Shown here piece by piece: positions 47,632 through 57,727 of a DNA stretch of 64,000 nt. This stretch comes from Candidatus Synechococcus calcipolaris G9 (GTDB lineage Bacteria > Cyanobacteriota > Cyanobacteriia > Thermosynechococcales > Thermosynechococcaceae), in contig NZ_JAKKUT010000002.1 in NCBI RefSeq assembly GCF_029582805.1, forward strand, positions 830,001 to 894,000, read 5' to 3'. Position numbers and translations under genes: made by a program. Within the stretch, counting starts at the first letter, position 1; every line of letters starts with the position of its first letter. The notes below the pieces were generated by a model. The model was not told the origin of the DNA. It did no database searches and worked only from the letters and a program-made list of their open reading frames with translations.

Positions 47632-47728
47632 TTGATCTGCTGGGAAAATCTGGGCATTTCTGCCCCCAACCGACTATAATTCGGGCATCTTTCTTTGGCC
47701 CAAGGATCACGGCGATCTCAGAGTAACG

Positions 47729-50700
47729 GTGTACGTCAAACAGCTTGAACTCACAAATTTTAAGTCCTTTGGTGGTACGACCCAAATTCCGTTACTGCCA
47801 GGATTCACCGTGGTTTCCGGGCCCAATGGATCGGGTAAATCCAATCTTTTAGATGCACTCCTTTTTGCCCTAGGGTTAGCTGGCTCCAAGGGAATGCGGG
47901 CGGAGCGATTACCGGATCTGGTGAATCACAGCCAGTCGCGGCGGGGGCATCAGGTCATTGAAACCAAGGTTAAGGTGACGTTTGCCCTAGAAGGGGAGGG
48001 GGCCGAAGTCGTATCCGGGGAAAATCAGGCCCCTAGGAATGGAGCTAAGACGGGTTCAGAAACCGCCGATGAAACCCACCCCGCCCCAGGGGAATGGCAG
48101 GTGACACGGAAACTACGGGTGACAAAGCAGGGAACCTATACATCCACCTATTACTTAAATGATCAGCCCTGCACGCTGAATGAGCTTCATGGCCAACTCC
48201 AACAGTTACGTATTTATCCCCAGGGTTACAACGTGGTGCTTCAGGGGGATGTCACCGGTATTATTTCTATGAATGCGCGGCAGCGACGGGAAATTATTGA
48301 TGAATTGGCGGGGGTTGCTGACTTCGATCGCAAAATTGACCAGGCCCGGGACAAACTGGATACGGTAAAAGAGCGGGAGGAGCGGTTTCGGATTGTTGAG
48401 AATGAACTGATCCAACAGCGCGATCGCCTCCAACGGGATCGGGTGCAGGCAGAAAAATATCGCTCGGTGCGCCAAGAATTAGAATCTAAGGAGCAATGGG
48501 CCGGGGTCTTGCGATGGAATGCCCAAAAAGCAAAAATTGACCAGCTTAAAAAAGCCATTGCCCAAACCCAGGGCGATCGCCAAACCTGCCAAACCGAGAT
48601 CGACCTGCTGAAAACAACCATTGCCCAGGCCAGCCAAGTCCTAGAGGGGTTGAATGCCCAGGTCAAAGCCCTAGGGGAAGAGGAGTTCTTGAAACTTCAG
48701 TCAAACCTGGCGCAGCAGCAGGCGGAGGGACGGCAATTAGAGCGGCAACAACGGGAACTCCAGGAGCAACAAACCCGTGTAGAGTCACAGATTCAAGCTC
48801 AGGAAACCCAACGGCACCAAGAGCAACAGCAATTAGAGCAACTTCGCCACCAGATTCACCAGCGTAGCGAAACGGAACTCACGCCCCTGGATCGGGACTG
48901 CCACCAGGCCCGCCAAGCCCTAGACCAGATTCGCCTGGAATCCCAGGATTTAACGGCCGCTGCCCAGGAATGGATGGAGCAACACACCCACCTGCGCCAA
49001 AATATTGAGGAACTCCTAAAAAAACTAGAACCGGGCCGCAGCGAATTATCTCGCCTATGGGAGCGATCTCACCAGTTGGAGACCCGTACCCAGGAAACCG
49101 GCCAAGCTCTCCAAGACCTAGAACAGCAACGCCACCACCTGGATCAGGAGATGGCCACCCTCACCCAGGAATTACAAACCCAGGAAGCCCAGGTGCAAGC
49201 CACCGCTCAGGCATTGGCGATCGCCCAGCATGATCTGACCCTTCAGCAGGAAACCAAGACCCGCCTAGAACGGGAACAACGGGATAAACAACGGCAATTG
49301 GACAAACTAGAGGCCCGTCAACAGGCCGTCCAGGAAACCCAGGGCACCCACGCCACCCGTTTGATTTTGGCAGCGAATCTACCTGGGGTAGCCGGAACCG
49401 TTGCCCAACTCGGTCAGGTCGCCCCAGACCATCAATTGGCTCTGGAAACTGCCGCTGGAGGACGTTTGGGTAATATTGTCGTAGATGATGACGGTGTAGC
49501 AGCGGCCGGCATTGAAATTTTGAAGCGACAGCGGGGTGGTCGGGCTACCTTTTTGCCCCTAAATAAAATGAAGCCACCCAAGCCTCTGTCCCCCGTGAAT
49601 TTTTTGGGTTGTCTGGACTACGCCCTGAATCTAATTGACTATGATCCCCGTTATCAGGGAGTCTTTGCCTATGTGTTTGGCCAGACCTTAGTGTTTGAAG
49701 ACCTAGGGGCAGCCCGGCGGTATCTGGGGCAGTATCGCATTGTCACCCTAGAGGGAGAACTCCTGGAAACCAGTGGAGCGATGACCGGCGGCAGTCGCAG
49801 CCAACAAACTATGTTCCACTTTGGTCGGGGCAGCCAACCCCAAACCTGCCAAGAGACCCAAGACCTGGGCGATCGCCTCGCAGAAATTGAACGACTATTA
49901 GGGCGGTTGGAACCGGATCTGGCTGCAAAACAGACCCATGTACAAACCATCAGCCAAAGCCTGAATGAAGCCCGCCAACACCACCGCGATAGCCAACGGA
50001 ATTTAGAGCAACTTCGCCGCCAAAAAGACCAGCTGGACAATCAATATCAGCAACAGCAGCAGCAGCAGGAACAGCAGGCCCAAGACCAGGCCACCACCCA
50101 CGATCGCCTAGAAACCCTAGAGAACGAGTTACCCATCCTGGAAAATCAATTGCGGGATGCTCGCCTTGCCCTTGCCGAACTGGAGGCATCCCCCAGCCAT
50201 ACCCAATGGCAAACCCTGCAAGCCCAGATTCAAGCCCAGGAACAGGCCTGCCAAGTCCAGGAAAATCGGCGGCGATCGCTCCAGGAACAGATTCAAGATC
50301 AAACCTATCAAGCCAACCGGCTAGAGCAACGAATCCAAGAACACCAAGGCCAGATTCAAACCCTGCACCACCAGCACAGCCAATGTTTAGCCCAGAGCCA
50401 AACCCTTCAGACCCAGCAGGAGGAACAAGCCCGCCAATGCCAAGCCATTCAAGAGCAACTCCAACGCCTCGAAGACCACATGGGGGCCATCAAAACCCAG
50501 CGCGATCGCCAGGATAACGAACTGCGCCAGAGCCAAGCCATCCTCCAGCAAAAAGAATGGCACCTAGAAAAATTACTGACCCGCCAACAGGAGGCAGAAA
50601 ACCAACTCACTGCCCTGGAAGAGGATATACCCCCTGAAGCCCCCACCCCACCCACCCCAATCCCGGAAGCCATCACCTTAGAGGAACTGGAAAAAAACCT

Positions 50701-51319
50701 AGAATCCCTGGAAAAGCGATTGCGAGCCATGGAGCCGGTGAATATGTTGGCGATCGAGGAGTACGACCAAACCCAATCTCGCCTAGACGAACTGCAAACT
50801 AAACTTAATGTTCTGGATTCCGAGCGTACCGAAATTTTATTGCGCATTGAAAACTTCACCACCCTGCGCCACCAAGCCTTTCGGGAGTCCTTTGATGCCA
50901 TTAATGTAAACTTTCAAGGAATTTTTGCCGAACTCTCTGATGGAGATGGCTATCTGCAACTGGAAAATAGCGAAGATCCCTTTGCCGGTGGCCTCAACCT
51001 TGTCGCCCATCCCAAGGGCAAACCCGTCCAACGCCTAGCGTCGATGTCTGGGGGAGAAAAATCCCTCACCGCCCTTAGCTTTATTTTTGCCCTCCAACGC
51101 TATCGCCCCTCCCCCTTCTATGCCTTTGATGAAGTGGATATGTTTTTAGATGGGGCCAACGTGGAGCGTCTATCGAAAATGATTCAAAAACAAGCCCAGC
51201 AGGCCCAATTCATTGTGGTGAGTTTGCGTCGTCCCATGATCGAAGCCTCCCAGCGTACCATTGGTGTCACCCAAGCCCGAGGCCAACATACCCAAGTCAT
51301 TGGTTTAGCTTTATCCTAG
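47729..51319 (+). CDS. smc: Chromosome segregation protein SMC
   Basis: 1196 residues, GTG start. N-terminal Walker [10 protein letters not shown] near residue 33, two very Gln-rich coiled-coil arms (about 170-520 and 690-1000) and a hinge in between ([18 protein letters not shown] through [14 protein letters not shown]). The C-terminal ABC signature SMSGGEK and Walker [13 protein letters not shown] complete the ATPase head. SMC forms condensin with ScpA and ScpB, neither of which is in this window. Confidence 0.96.
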   Translation: MYVKQLELTNFKSFGGTTQIPLLPGFTVVSGPNGSGKSNLLDALLFALGLAGSKGMRAERLPDLVNHSQSRRGHQVIETKVKVTFALEGEGAEVVSGENQAPRNGAKTGSETADETHPAPGEWQVTRKLRVTKQGTYTSTYYLNDQPCTLNELHGQLQQLRIYPQGYNVVLQGDVTGIISMNARQRREIIDELAGVADFDRKIDQARDKLDTVKEREERFRIVENELIQQRDRLQRDRVQAEKYRSVRQELESKEQWAGVLRWNAQKAKIDQLKKAIAQTQGDRQTCQTEIDLLKTTIAQASQVLEGLNAQVKALGEEEFLKLQSNLAQQQAEGRQLERQQRELQEQQTRVESQIQAQETQRHQEQQQLEQLRHQIHQRSETELTPLDRDCHQARQALDQIRLESQDLTAAAQEWMEQHTHLRQNIEELLKKLEPGRSELSRLWERSHQLETRTQETGQALQDLEQQRHHLDQEMATLTQELQTQEAQVQATAQALAIAQHDLTLQQETKTRLEREQRDKQRQLDKLEARQQAVQETQGTHATRLILAANLPGVAGTVAQLGQVAPDHQLALETAAGGRLGNIVVDDDGVAAAGIEILKRQRGGRATFLPLNKMKPPKPLSPVNFLGCLDYALNLIDYDPRYQGVFAYVFGQTLVFEDLGAARRYLGQYRIVTLEGELLETSGAMTGGSRSQQTMFHFGRGSQPQTCQETQDLGDRLAEIERLLGRLEPDLAAKQTHVQTISQSLNEARQHHRDSQRNLEQLRRQKDQLDNQYQQQQQQQEQQAQDQATTHDRLETLENELPILENQLRDARLALAELEASPSHTQWQTLQAQIQAQEQACQVQENRRRSLQEQIQDQTYQANRLEQRIQEHQGQIQTLHHQHSQCLAQSQTLQTQQEEQARQCQAIQEQLQRLEDHMGAIKTQRDRQDNELRQSQAILQQKEWHLEKLLTRQQEAENQLTALEEDIPPEAPTPPTPIPEAITLEELEKNLESLEKRLRAMEPVNMLAIEEYDQTQSRLDELQTKLNVLDSERTEILLRIENFTTLRHQAFRESFDAINVNFQGIFAELSDGDGYLQLENSEDPFAGGLNLVAHPKGKPVQRLASMSGGEKSLTALSFIFALQRYRPSPFYAFDEVDMFLDGANVERLSKMIQKQAQQAQFIVVSLRRPMIEASQRTIGVTQARGQHTQVIGLALS

Positions 51320-51424
51320 AAAAGGTTTTTACCATTTTTTTACTATTTCTGTGTAAGCTCTTTTTCTGTCTAGTCCCAGTTCTTTGTACGTCATTGATCC
51401 ATTCCCTTCAATCATCCCCATCCC

Positions 51425-52150
51425 GTGACCGATAGTTTTCTGCATAGTTGGCACGCCCATTCCCAATGGATCATGGTGGGCCTCATTCTCACCTTCGCGA
51501 TCGCCCATAGTGGTTTAGCGGCCCTGAGACCTTGGGCCGAGGACAAAATTGGCCCCCGCCCCTATCGCATTGGTTTTGCCCTGGTATCCCTCTCCCTCGC
51601 CCTAGGGATGATCGGCTATTTCTTGGCCCATCGTTATGATGGTGTCCAACTCTGGCAGGTGCAGCAGATTCCCTGGATCATGCCCCTGGTGTGGCTCCTC
51701 TCAGCGATCTCGTTTTTGTTTCTCTATCCCGCCACATTTAATCTTTTAGAAATTGCCGCCATTCAAAAACCCCAGGTTCACCTCTACGAAACCGGGATCA
51801 TTCGCATTACCCGCCACCCCCAACTCTGGGGCCAGGTGATCTGGTGTCTGGCCCATACCCTCTGGCTGGGAACGTCCTTTACACTCCTTACGTCCCTGGG
51901 ACTCATTGCCCACCATATCTTTGGAGCTTGGCATGGCGATCTCCGCTGGGAGAAACGCTATGGCGAGGCCTTTCGAGCCGTTAAAGCCCGAACCTCCCTG
52001 ATCCCCTTTTTAGCCATTGCCCAGGGAAGACAACAATTTGTGATCAAAGAATTTATTCGCCCCGCCTATCTGGGGGTGGGACTTTTCATCGGCCTACTTT
52101 GGTGGGCCCATCCCCTAATTTATCGTGCAGGTACAGCCATTCACTGGTAA
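51425..52150 (+). CDS. NnrU family protein, possibly zeta-carotene isomerase
   Basis: 241 residues, GTG start, six membrane segments. The family signature is in IRITRHPQLWGQVIWCLAHT and in HHIFGAWHGDLRWEKRYGEAF. NnrU is related to plant Z-ISO, which uses a His-ligated heme to isomerise 15-cis-zeta-carotene; cyanobacterial homologues have been proposed to serve that step. The histidines in RHP and HHIF are candidates for heme ligation. The family is sure; the carotenoid role is likely but not proven by sequence. Confidence 0.8.
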   Translation: MTDSFLHSWHAHSQWIMVGLILTFAIAHSGLAALRPWAEDKIGPRPYRIGFALVSLSLALGMIGYFLAHRYDGVQLWQVQQIPWIMPLVWLLSAISFLFLYPATFNLLEIAAIQKPQVHLYETGIIRITRHPQLWGQVIWCLAHTLWLGTSFTLLTSLGLIAHHIFGAWHGDLRWEKRYGEAFRAVKARTSLIPFLAIAQGRQQFVIKEFIRPAYLGVGLFIGLLWWAHPLIYRAGTAIHW

Positions 52151-52181
52151 GATGATCCCAAGGTAAAATGGGTTAATATCC

Positions 52182-52547
52182 GTGGAATCCATTAACGAAA
52201 ATAATTTTAATCAAGAAGTTATAGAATCTACGATCCCGGTCATTGTCAACTTCTGGGCCCCTTGGTGCGGAGTCTGTCGATTGATTGAGCCAGTTCTCAA
52301 CCAGTTACAAGCTAATTTTCCGGCAACCTTTAAGGTTGTGCGTATCAATGCCGATGAAAACTTCCGCCTCTGTTGTAATTATCGGCTCACCAGTTTGCCC
52401 ACCCTCTTGATTTTTGAACAGGGAGAAATTGTACAGCGGTTTGATCCCCTCCAGGCCCAAGGAGATTTACGCACCGCTCTGCGGCAAATGATTGAGCAGT
52501 TTTCCCCTACGCCCTGTTTGCAGGGGAGTGTTATCTCAAAGTCTTGA
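52182..52547 (+). CDS. Thioredoxin-like protein with CGVC active site
   Basis: 121 residues, GTG start, a complete thioredoxin fold. The active site is FWAPWCGVCRLI, i.e. Cys-Gly-Val-Cys instead of the usual Cys-Gly-Pro-Cys. The cis-Pro is present in LTSLPTLLIF. Replacing the Pro changes redox potential and is seen in some cyanobacterial thioredoxin types. It lies 31 bases after the NnrU-like gene on the same strand. Confidence 0.88.
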   Translation: MESINENNFNQEVIESTIPVIVNFWAPWCGVCRLIEPVLNQLQANFPATFKVVRINADENFRLCCNYRLTSLPTLLIFEQGEIVQRFDPLQAQGDLRTALRQMIEQFSPTPCLQGSVISKS

Positions 52548-52552
52548 TCCCC

Positions 52553-53812
52553 TCACCCTGGGCTGTCCTTAATTAGAGCCTGCACAATGCGATCGCTGGC
52601 TAACTTTGCGCCAAATAGATTGCGGGCCACCGGGCCGATGTGGAGGGCTGCGGCACCACCCATGATGAATAATTCACAGCCTGGCCAGCGCAGGTGATGA
52701 TCCAGAATCGGCAGTCCTTTAATAATCGGCAGTGGATAGCGATCTCGCACATCAGACAACAGCGGCCAATGATTCACGTTGATCGTACCTCCCGTGGCCA
52801 ACCAGATGCGATCAATGGGTAGATGGGCAATACAGTCGTGGCCATCCCCATGGGTACCTCGTTGGGCACAGGTAACGTTCCAGCCCTTCTCATGCCACGC
52901 CGCTGTCTGCACTTCGCACTGTTCGTAAAAAGACAGCTTGCCCTGCCGTTCTAACCGCCGCAATTGGGTCAAAATAGCATGGGTGAGGGAACCACCATTG
53001 CGGGCCGACTGGATCATTTGCCAGCGATTTTCCCAATCAGGTTCACCATGGAAGCCCTTGAGATACTTGGGCCCCAGCCAGCCTGGATCCGCATCAAATA
53101 ATTTTTCATAGAATTGCCGTCGCGCCATCAGGATAACTTCAGCACCTTGGGCGATCGCCCCTAGGGCAAGGTGTCCACTGGTCAGACCACTGCCCACAAT
53201 CAGCACCCGTTCCCCAGTAAACCGCGATCCCCGTAGATCAACTTGGTGGGAATGGCGTAGGCGATCGGGGGGATAGGTGAGCGGTAAGGATCGGGCCCAT
53301 GGGGGCAGGTGGGGATCCCCGCCAGCGATCGCCAGTACCACCCGCCGAGCGGTCAACTCCCTGCCATCCGCTAAACCCAACCGAAACCGCTGCCGACCCT
53401 TCTGATCAAATAGTTCGATATGCTGCACCAGTGCCGGGATCACCCGCCTTTGCAAATTCCAACGTTCAATTACATCCTGGCAAAAATCCTCAAATAGTTG
53501 CGTTCCCGGCAGATCATAGGGGGGAAAAAGCTCCTGCGATCGCGATGCAGCAAAGGCACGAAGGGCATGGGGGTTGGGATCGGGATGATGGACAGCGGGC
53601 GATCGTAAATGGGGAATCCCATAGGCCGCAAACTGCTCCTGCCATTGTCTCAGCCAATTCCCCGCCGGATCCAACACCACAAAGCGGCTTTCCATAGACC
53701 GCTTCTTTTGCAACAGGTGCGTCACAAGGGTGAGGGATTGGGGCCCCGCCCCTACGATCGCTAGGTCAACTGAAACCGGCAATGCCCCCGAACCATCAAC
53801 CATACAACTCAA
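52553..53812 (-). CDS. FAD/NAD(P)-binding protein (N-hydroxylating monooxygenase-like)
   Basis: 419 residues with an FAD-binding GxGxxS motif at the N-terminus (LAIVGAGPQSLTLVTHLL) and a second dinucleotide motif (VLIVGSGLTSGHLALGAIAQ). The stretch GIPHLRSPAVHHPDPNPHALR resembles the class B N-hydroxylating flavin enzymes such as ornithine or lysine monooxygenases, although no siderophore genes are nearby. It diverges from the P-loop gene across a Zur-type box at 53831-53845, so it is probably metal regulated. The substrate is unknown. Confidence 0.75.
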   Translation of the reverse strand: MSCMVDGSGALPVSVDLAIVGAGPQSLTLVTHLLQKKRSMESRFVVLDPAGNWLRQWQEQFAAYGIPHLRSPAVHHPDPNPHALRAFAASRSQELFPPYDLPGTQLFEDFCQDVIERWNLQRRVIPALVQHIELFDQKGRQRFRLGLADGRELTARRVVLAIAGGDPHLPPWARSLPLTYPPDRLRHSHQVDLRGSRFTGERVLIVGSGLTSGHLALGAIAQGAEVILMARRQFYEKLFDADPGWLGPKYLKGFHGEPDWENRWQMIQSARNGGSLTHAILTQLRRLERQGKLSFYEQCEVQTAAWHEKGWNVTCAQRGTHGDGHDCIAHLPIDRIWLATGGTINVNHWPLLSDVRDRYPLPIIKGLPILDHHLRWPGCELFIMGGAAALHIGPVARNLFGAKLASDRIVQALIKDSPG

Positions 53813-53830
53813 GGTAAAAAAGGTGAATTA

Positions 53831-53845
53831 TGATAATGATTATCA
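53831..53845. promoter_or_regulatory. Perfect 7-1-7 Zur-type operator
   Basis: TGATAATGATTATCA is a perfect palindrome of two 7-base half-sites around one base, the form reported for cyanobacterial Zur boxes (TGATAATNATTATCA). It sits between the divergent FAD-enzyme and CobW-like operons, 18 bases from one start and 51 from the other. A Fur site is an alternative, but Zur fits better in symmetry and gene content. Confidence 0.75.
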
Positions 53846-53896
53846 TTTTAGTATTATAATTTACCCGTAGCTTCTAGCTCCGATTCTTAGGCTCAG

Positions 53897-54694
53897 ATGA
53901 ATCCCCACAACATCACACTGATCGCAGGCCCCCCAGGTGTGGGCAAAACCGCCTGGATCAGCCAACTACTTCAAGATAAGACCCGGCCCATGTTTTACCT
54001 TTGTCCAGGGATGGGAGAGGTTTCCGTCGATTTGGCACGCATGGGCTATCAATTTCCCTGGGTGTCTTTGCTTTCAGAGGATCAAGCCCCCAGGGTACTG
54101 GCTAACCTTCCCGATCAAGCTCAGGTCTACTTGGAAGTAGGATTTCACCTGAACCTGGAAACACCCTTTTTCACGACCTTGCCTTGCCATCGAGTAGCGG
54201 TGTTACCCCCTAGCCTTGAGCAATCTGAATGGCATCACTGGGCAGATGACGTGATTCCCGGAAATGACATTGGGGTGCCTGATCTTGGTCAATCCCAACA
54301 ACTACCAGAGCTATGGCGATCGCTGTTGACCGGCCAAGTATTAGATCCCCCCAGCCTGGATGAGATATTGATTGAACTCACGGGAGGAGCCTACGGCCAG
54401 ATTATGCGTCTAAAAGGCATCTTTGAACTGCCGGATGGTCGGGCCTTTTATGTTGATTTTGTTGAAGGATTGTCCGGCATTGAATATGGCGATCTGAACC
54501 TTCCTCCCTGGCGGCAGGGCCGTCCCAACCGTTTCAGTGGTCTGGAAGTCATTGGTTACAACCTAGAACGGGACATCATCGCTAAAACGTTGCTAGAAGC
54601 CTGTTTGGCAGAGGATGTGCTGGCCCAGTACCAGGAACAATACCAGATGTTGCACCCACAGGGTAAGGATACAGAAGAGGTGATCTCCCCATGA
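53897..54694 (+). CDS. P-loop GTPase of CobW/COG0523-like type
   Basis: 265 residues. N-terminal P-loop IAGPPGVGKTAWI. The C-terminal part (LTGGAYGQIMRLKGIFELPDG onward) resembles the CobW_C domain. The CxCC metal motif of typical COG0523 GTPases is not found, and the GTPase domain is short, so it is an unusual or reduced member. COG0523 proteins hand metals, mainly Zn, to client proteins and are classic Zur targets. It is the first gene after the Zur box and overlaps the next gene by 4 bases. Confidence 0.65.
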   Translation: MNPHNITLIAGPPGVGKTAWISQLLQDKTRPMFYLCPGMGEVSVDLARMGYQFPWVSLLSEDQAPRVLANLPDQAQVYLEVGFHLNLETPFFTTLPCHRVAVLPPSLEQSEWHHWADDVIPGNDIGVPDLGQSQQLPELWRSLLTGQVLDPPSLDEILIELTGGAYGQIMRLKGIFELPDGRAFYVDFVEGLSGIEYGDLNLPPWRQGRPNRFSGLEVIGYNLERDIIAKTLLEACLAEDVLAQYQEQYQMLHPQGKDTEEVISP

Positions 54695-55503
54695 AACTCG
54701 CAGTGATCTCCTGCATTCACGGCAACTATGAAGCATTAAATGCCGTCCTCTCCGATATTGATACTCAAAAAGCAGACCAGATTTACTGTCTGGGTGACTT
54801 AGTGGGGTACGGGCCTTACCCAAATGCAGTCGTAGAAATGATTTGCTCCCTCGATATTCCAACCTGTCAGGGGTGTTGGGATGAAGATATTGTGGAGGGT
54901 TTGAATGCCTGTGAATGCAGCTATCCTTCCCAACTGGCGGAAAAGCGGGGCAGGTTGGCCCATGAATGGACGAATCAGAGGATTCACCCAGAGGTGCGGG
55001 CCTATTTAGCCGCATTGCCCATGACGTTGCGTCTGGAAAATCTTGGTTTTGTCCATGGTAGTCCAAGTAGTCAGCACGAGTACCTGTTACCCAGCATGGA
55101 CGGTTTTGCGGCCTTAGAACGGGTACTGTTCGCCGATGTCGATGTGCTGTTCTGTGGTCACACCCATGTTCCCTATGTCCGGGATATAGAGGATGCAACG
55201 CTATCGGTACGGGTTCATCAGCCGGATCACAGCGAACGTCAGCACCAGTTTCATACTCCCTTGAAACGGATTGTTAATGTTGGTTCCGTGGGCGAACCTC
55301 GCCATGGTCGTCCCCATGCGACCTACGTACTCTATGACACCGATACGACGCAGGTGGTATTGCGCGAGGTTCCCTATGACTACGCCAAAACCTGTCAGGC
55401 GATCCTAGACCAGGGCTTGCCCCCGATTTTTGCCTGGCGACTGGCACGGGGAATGGAGTTTGCTGAACGAGCCGATGATCCCAACCATGTGTGTCAGCGG
55501 TAA
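54691..55503 (+). CDS. Metallophosphoesterase with Cys at two metal-ligand positions
   Basis: 270 residues of the calcineurin-like family. Motif I reads SCIHGN in place of the usual SDxHGN; motif II GDLVGYG is normal; motif III reads GCWDED where GNHD/E is usual; HGS and GHTH motifs follow. The first Asp and the Asn of the metal site are therefore Cys in this protein. It is the second gene of the Zur-box operon. Phosphoesterase activity is likely, metal preference open. Confidence 0.8.
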   Translation: MKLAVISCIHGNYEALNAVLSDIDTQKADQIYCLGDLVGYGPYPNAVVEMICSLDIPTCQGCWDEDIVEGLNACECSYPSQLAEKRGRLAHEWTNQRIHPEVRAYLAALPMTLRLENLGFVHGSPSSQHEYLLPSMDGFAALERVLFADVDVLFCGHTHVPYVRDIEDATLSVRVHQPDHSERQHQFHTPLKRIVNVGSVGEPRHGRPHATYVLYDTDTTQVVLREVPYDYAKTCQAILDQGLPPIFAWRLARGMEFAERADDPNHVCQR

Positions 55504-55526
55504 GGAAATAAACTTGCGGAAAGATA

Positions 55527-56246
55527 TTGGGAGGTCGGATGGTGAACTGGGCAATTTTGAGCGGTATTGAGGGAAATTTGGCGGCCTATGAGGCTGTTTT
55601 AGGGGATATGCGGCGGCAGCGAGATCCCGTAACTGATCTCTATATTCTTGGGGACGTGATTGGCCTCCAGGGAGATAATGAAGCGGTGATTCAGCGACTC
55701 CGCTTTCCCCGGCCCCATGAACTGATACCCCAGGTTTGTATGGGATGGTGGGAAGAACAATGCTTTAATCTGCATGGATTGAGTGGATTGCCCCAGGCCC
55801 CTGAGTTAATTGCCCAGGTGGGCGGTAATGGGGCAAAACAATTGTGGGAATCCGTATCCCGGGAGTCAGTTCAGTGGTTGAGATCCTGCCATTTTGGCTT
55901 TCATGAACTAGGCTGCTTGCTGATTCATGGTAGCACCGTTAGCTATGCCGATGAATTAACCCCAGAAACCTCCCCAATTCAGCTATGCGATCGCCTCATC
56001 CGTGCGGATGCCAATCATTTATTTTGCGGACGGTCAGGTCTCAGCTTTGAGTGCTGGGTTACCCCCGTCGGTTTACGGTCTACCATTACTACCCTCGATG
56101 GCGTTCAGGATCCCCAGGATCAGGGAAAAACACCTCGCCGCATTGTCGGAGTCGGCTCTGTTGGTCGCACACCGGGCCAGGCAACCTATACGCTATACAA
56201 TCCTTCCACCGATCGCCTGACGTTCAAAACTATAATAATTTCATAA
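55527..56246 (+). CDS. Degenerate metallophosphoesterase paralogue
   Basis: 239 residues, clearly related to the previous gene product along its length (LSGIEGNLAAYEAVLGDM, ILGDVIGLQGDN, a GWWEE motif III, LIHGS, then CGRSG where GHTH is expected, and RRIVGVGSVG). The metal-binding His of motif I, the GNHD motif and the GHTH histidines are gone, so it should not bind the dinuclear metal centre. It may be a regulatory partner of the active paralogue. It starts 24 bases after it on the same strand. Confidence 0.75.
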   Translation: MGGRMVNWAILSGIEGNLAAYEAVLGDMRRQRDPVTDLYILGDVIGLQGDNEAVIQRLRFPRPHELIPQVCMGWWEEQCFNLHGLSGLPQAPELIAQVGGNGAKQLWESVSRESVQWLRSCHFGFHELGCLLIHGSTVSYADELTPETSPIQLCDRLIRADANHLFCGRSGLSFECWVTPVGLRSTITTLDGVQDPQDQGKTPRRIVGVGSVGRTPGQATYTLYNPSTDRLTFKTIIIS

Positions 56247-56275
56247 ATAGTTAACTCTGGGTGATCTAAAATACC

Positions 56276-56512
56276 ATGGGACAACCATTCTCCATTGGCG
56301 ATCGGGTTCATTTAGTCGCCCTGCCCACCTACGTCAAAACCGCAGAACCAATGCCCATGCTACGTCCACCCAATGTCTTGACCCTTGGGGAGGAGGGGAT
56401 CATTTTGGGGCGAGAACCAGGGGACTACTGGGTAGTGCGTTTAGAACGGGGCACGTTTTTACTTGAAGAAAAATATTTAGAGGCCATCCAGGGCGATCGC
56501 CCAATGGAGTAG
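56276..56512 (+). CDS. sipA: Regulatory protein SipA (DUF3148)
   Basis: 78 residues with the SipA/DUF3148 pattern: FSIGDRVHLVALPTYVKTAE, then PMLRPPNVLTLGEEGIILGREPG and ending EEKYLEAIQ. SipA is an SH3-like small protein that binds and activates the histidine kinase NblS of the NblS-RpaB pathway. It lies 30 bases downstream of the degenerate metallophosphoesterase gene and may be in the same operon, or have its own promoter. Confidence 0.85.
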   Translation: MGQPFSIGDRVHLVALPTYVKTAEPMPMLRPPNVLTLGEEGIILGREPGDYWVVRLERGTFLLEEKYLEAIQGDRPME

Positions 56513-56586
56513 ATTTTAGTAACGATCGGCAAAATACCCCCTAGCGTGCTTAAATGCTTAAAGCAAGGTTCAGGGAGGACATCTAG

Positions 56587-57654
56587 GTGAAGCTGGGACA
56601 GTGGATTGGCCTCTTTGTCTTTTTAGTGTGTCTGTATATTCTCTGGGAGATCCGTCAAGTTGTTTTAGTCATCTTTTTAGCTGTTGTCCTAGCGACGGCC
56701 CTCAACTGGCTTCAGAATCGACTACAGCAGTGGGGCTTAAACCGTGGCCGGGCGATCGCCCTCACCCTAGGGATGACATTCTTGATCATGATTGGCTTTG
56801 TGCTGATTATCGTGCCGCCCTTTTTGCGGGAAACTCAGCAACTAACGATTTTAATTCCCAAGGGACTCCATCGCTTGCAGGGTTGGCTAGAGCAGGTTGA
56901 CACACTTTTCTCCATTAATGGATTGAATGAGGGCCCCCTAGTAGATCGGTTATTCCGACAAGTTGAGCCATTTCTAGAGCGAATTTTTGATAACTTTTTC
57001 TCAGTTTTTTCTAATACCTTGGCTATTTTGCTGAATACCCTGTTGGTTTTGGTATTAACGGTGATGCTGGTCTTAAATCCTTCCCCCTACCGCCGTGGCT
57101 TTATTCGCCTGTTTCCCGCCTTTTATCGTCGTCGCATTGACATGATTTTGACCGAGAGCGAATCCCAACTCCTGGCCTGGTTAGCGGGGACGGGCTTAAA
57201 TATGCTGGTGGTGGGAACGGTGAGTGGGTTGGTACTCTTGGTTTTGGGGGTACGCCTGGCCCTGGCCAATGCCTTTTTAGCTGGGCTTTTAGAAGCCATT
57301 CCCAATATTGGTCCCACCCTGAGTGTGATTCCCCCCATCGCCATTGCCCTATTGGATGATCCCTGGAAGGCCGTGGCGGTTTTAATTGCCTATATTATTA
57401 TTCAACAACTAGAGCAATATTTACTCGTGCCGGTGATCATGGCCCACCAAGTCAATCTTTTACCAGCCTTTACCTTAATTTCCCAGATTATTTTTGCGAT
57501 CTTCTTTGGCTTTTTGGGACTATTACTGGCTCTGCCCCTAGTTATTGTCGGAAAAATTTGGTTTGAGGAAATTGTTCTTAAGGATATTTTAGATCCGTGG
57601 GATCATGCCCTAGGGTCATCATCCCTAGCCGAGTCATCTTCCGAATCCAAGTAG
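56587..57654 (+). CDS. AI-2E family transporter, intact
   Basis: 355 residues, GTG start at 56587 behind an AGGGAGG sequence. About eight membrane segments in the AI-2E/PerM order, with the family-typical IPNIGPTLSVIPP and LEQYLLVPVIMAHQVNLLP near the end. Substrates of cyanobacterial members are unknown; Na/H exchange or signal-molecule export has been described in distant homologues. A second, frameshifted member is at 33536. Confidence 0.87.
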   Translation: MKLGQWIGLFVFLVCLYILWEIRQVVLVIFLAVVLATALNWLQNRLQQWGLNRGRAIALTLGMTFLIMIGFVLIIVPPFLRETQQLTILIPKGLHRLQGWLEQVDTLFSINGLNEGPLVDRLFRQVEPFLERIFDNFFSVFSNTLAILLNTLLVLVLTVMLVLNPSPYRRGFIRLFPAFYRRRIDMILTESESQLLAWLAGTGLNMLVVGTVSGLVLLVLGVRLALANAFLAGLLEAIPNIGPTLSVIPPIAIALLDDPWKAVAVLIAYIIIQQLEQYLLVPVIMAHQVNLLPAFTLISQIIFAIFFGFLGLLLALPLVIVGKIWFEEIVLKDILDPWDHALGSSSLAESSSESK

Positions 57655-57727
57655 AAGCGAATTGAGCCACACAACATCCCAGCATCAACATCGGGAGAAC
57701 TGATGAAAAATTGAGGTACTCTATTCA

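Noticed and set aside
49669-50040. Trp/Ser-rich ORFs antisense to smc
   Set aside because: Complementary-strand reading of Gln-rich coiled-coil codons; no start context.
53831-53845. Fur box reading of the palindrome
   Set aside because: The 7-1-7 symmetry is exactly the Zur form and the neighbour is COG0523-like. Fur cannot be ruled out without an experiment.
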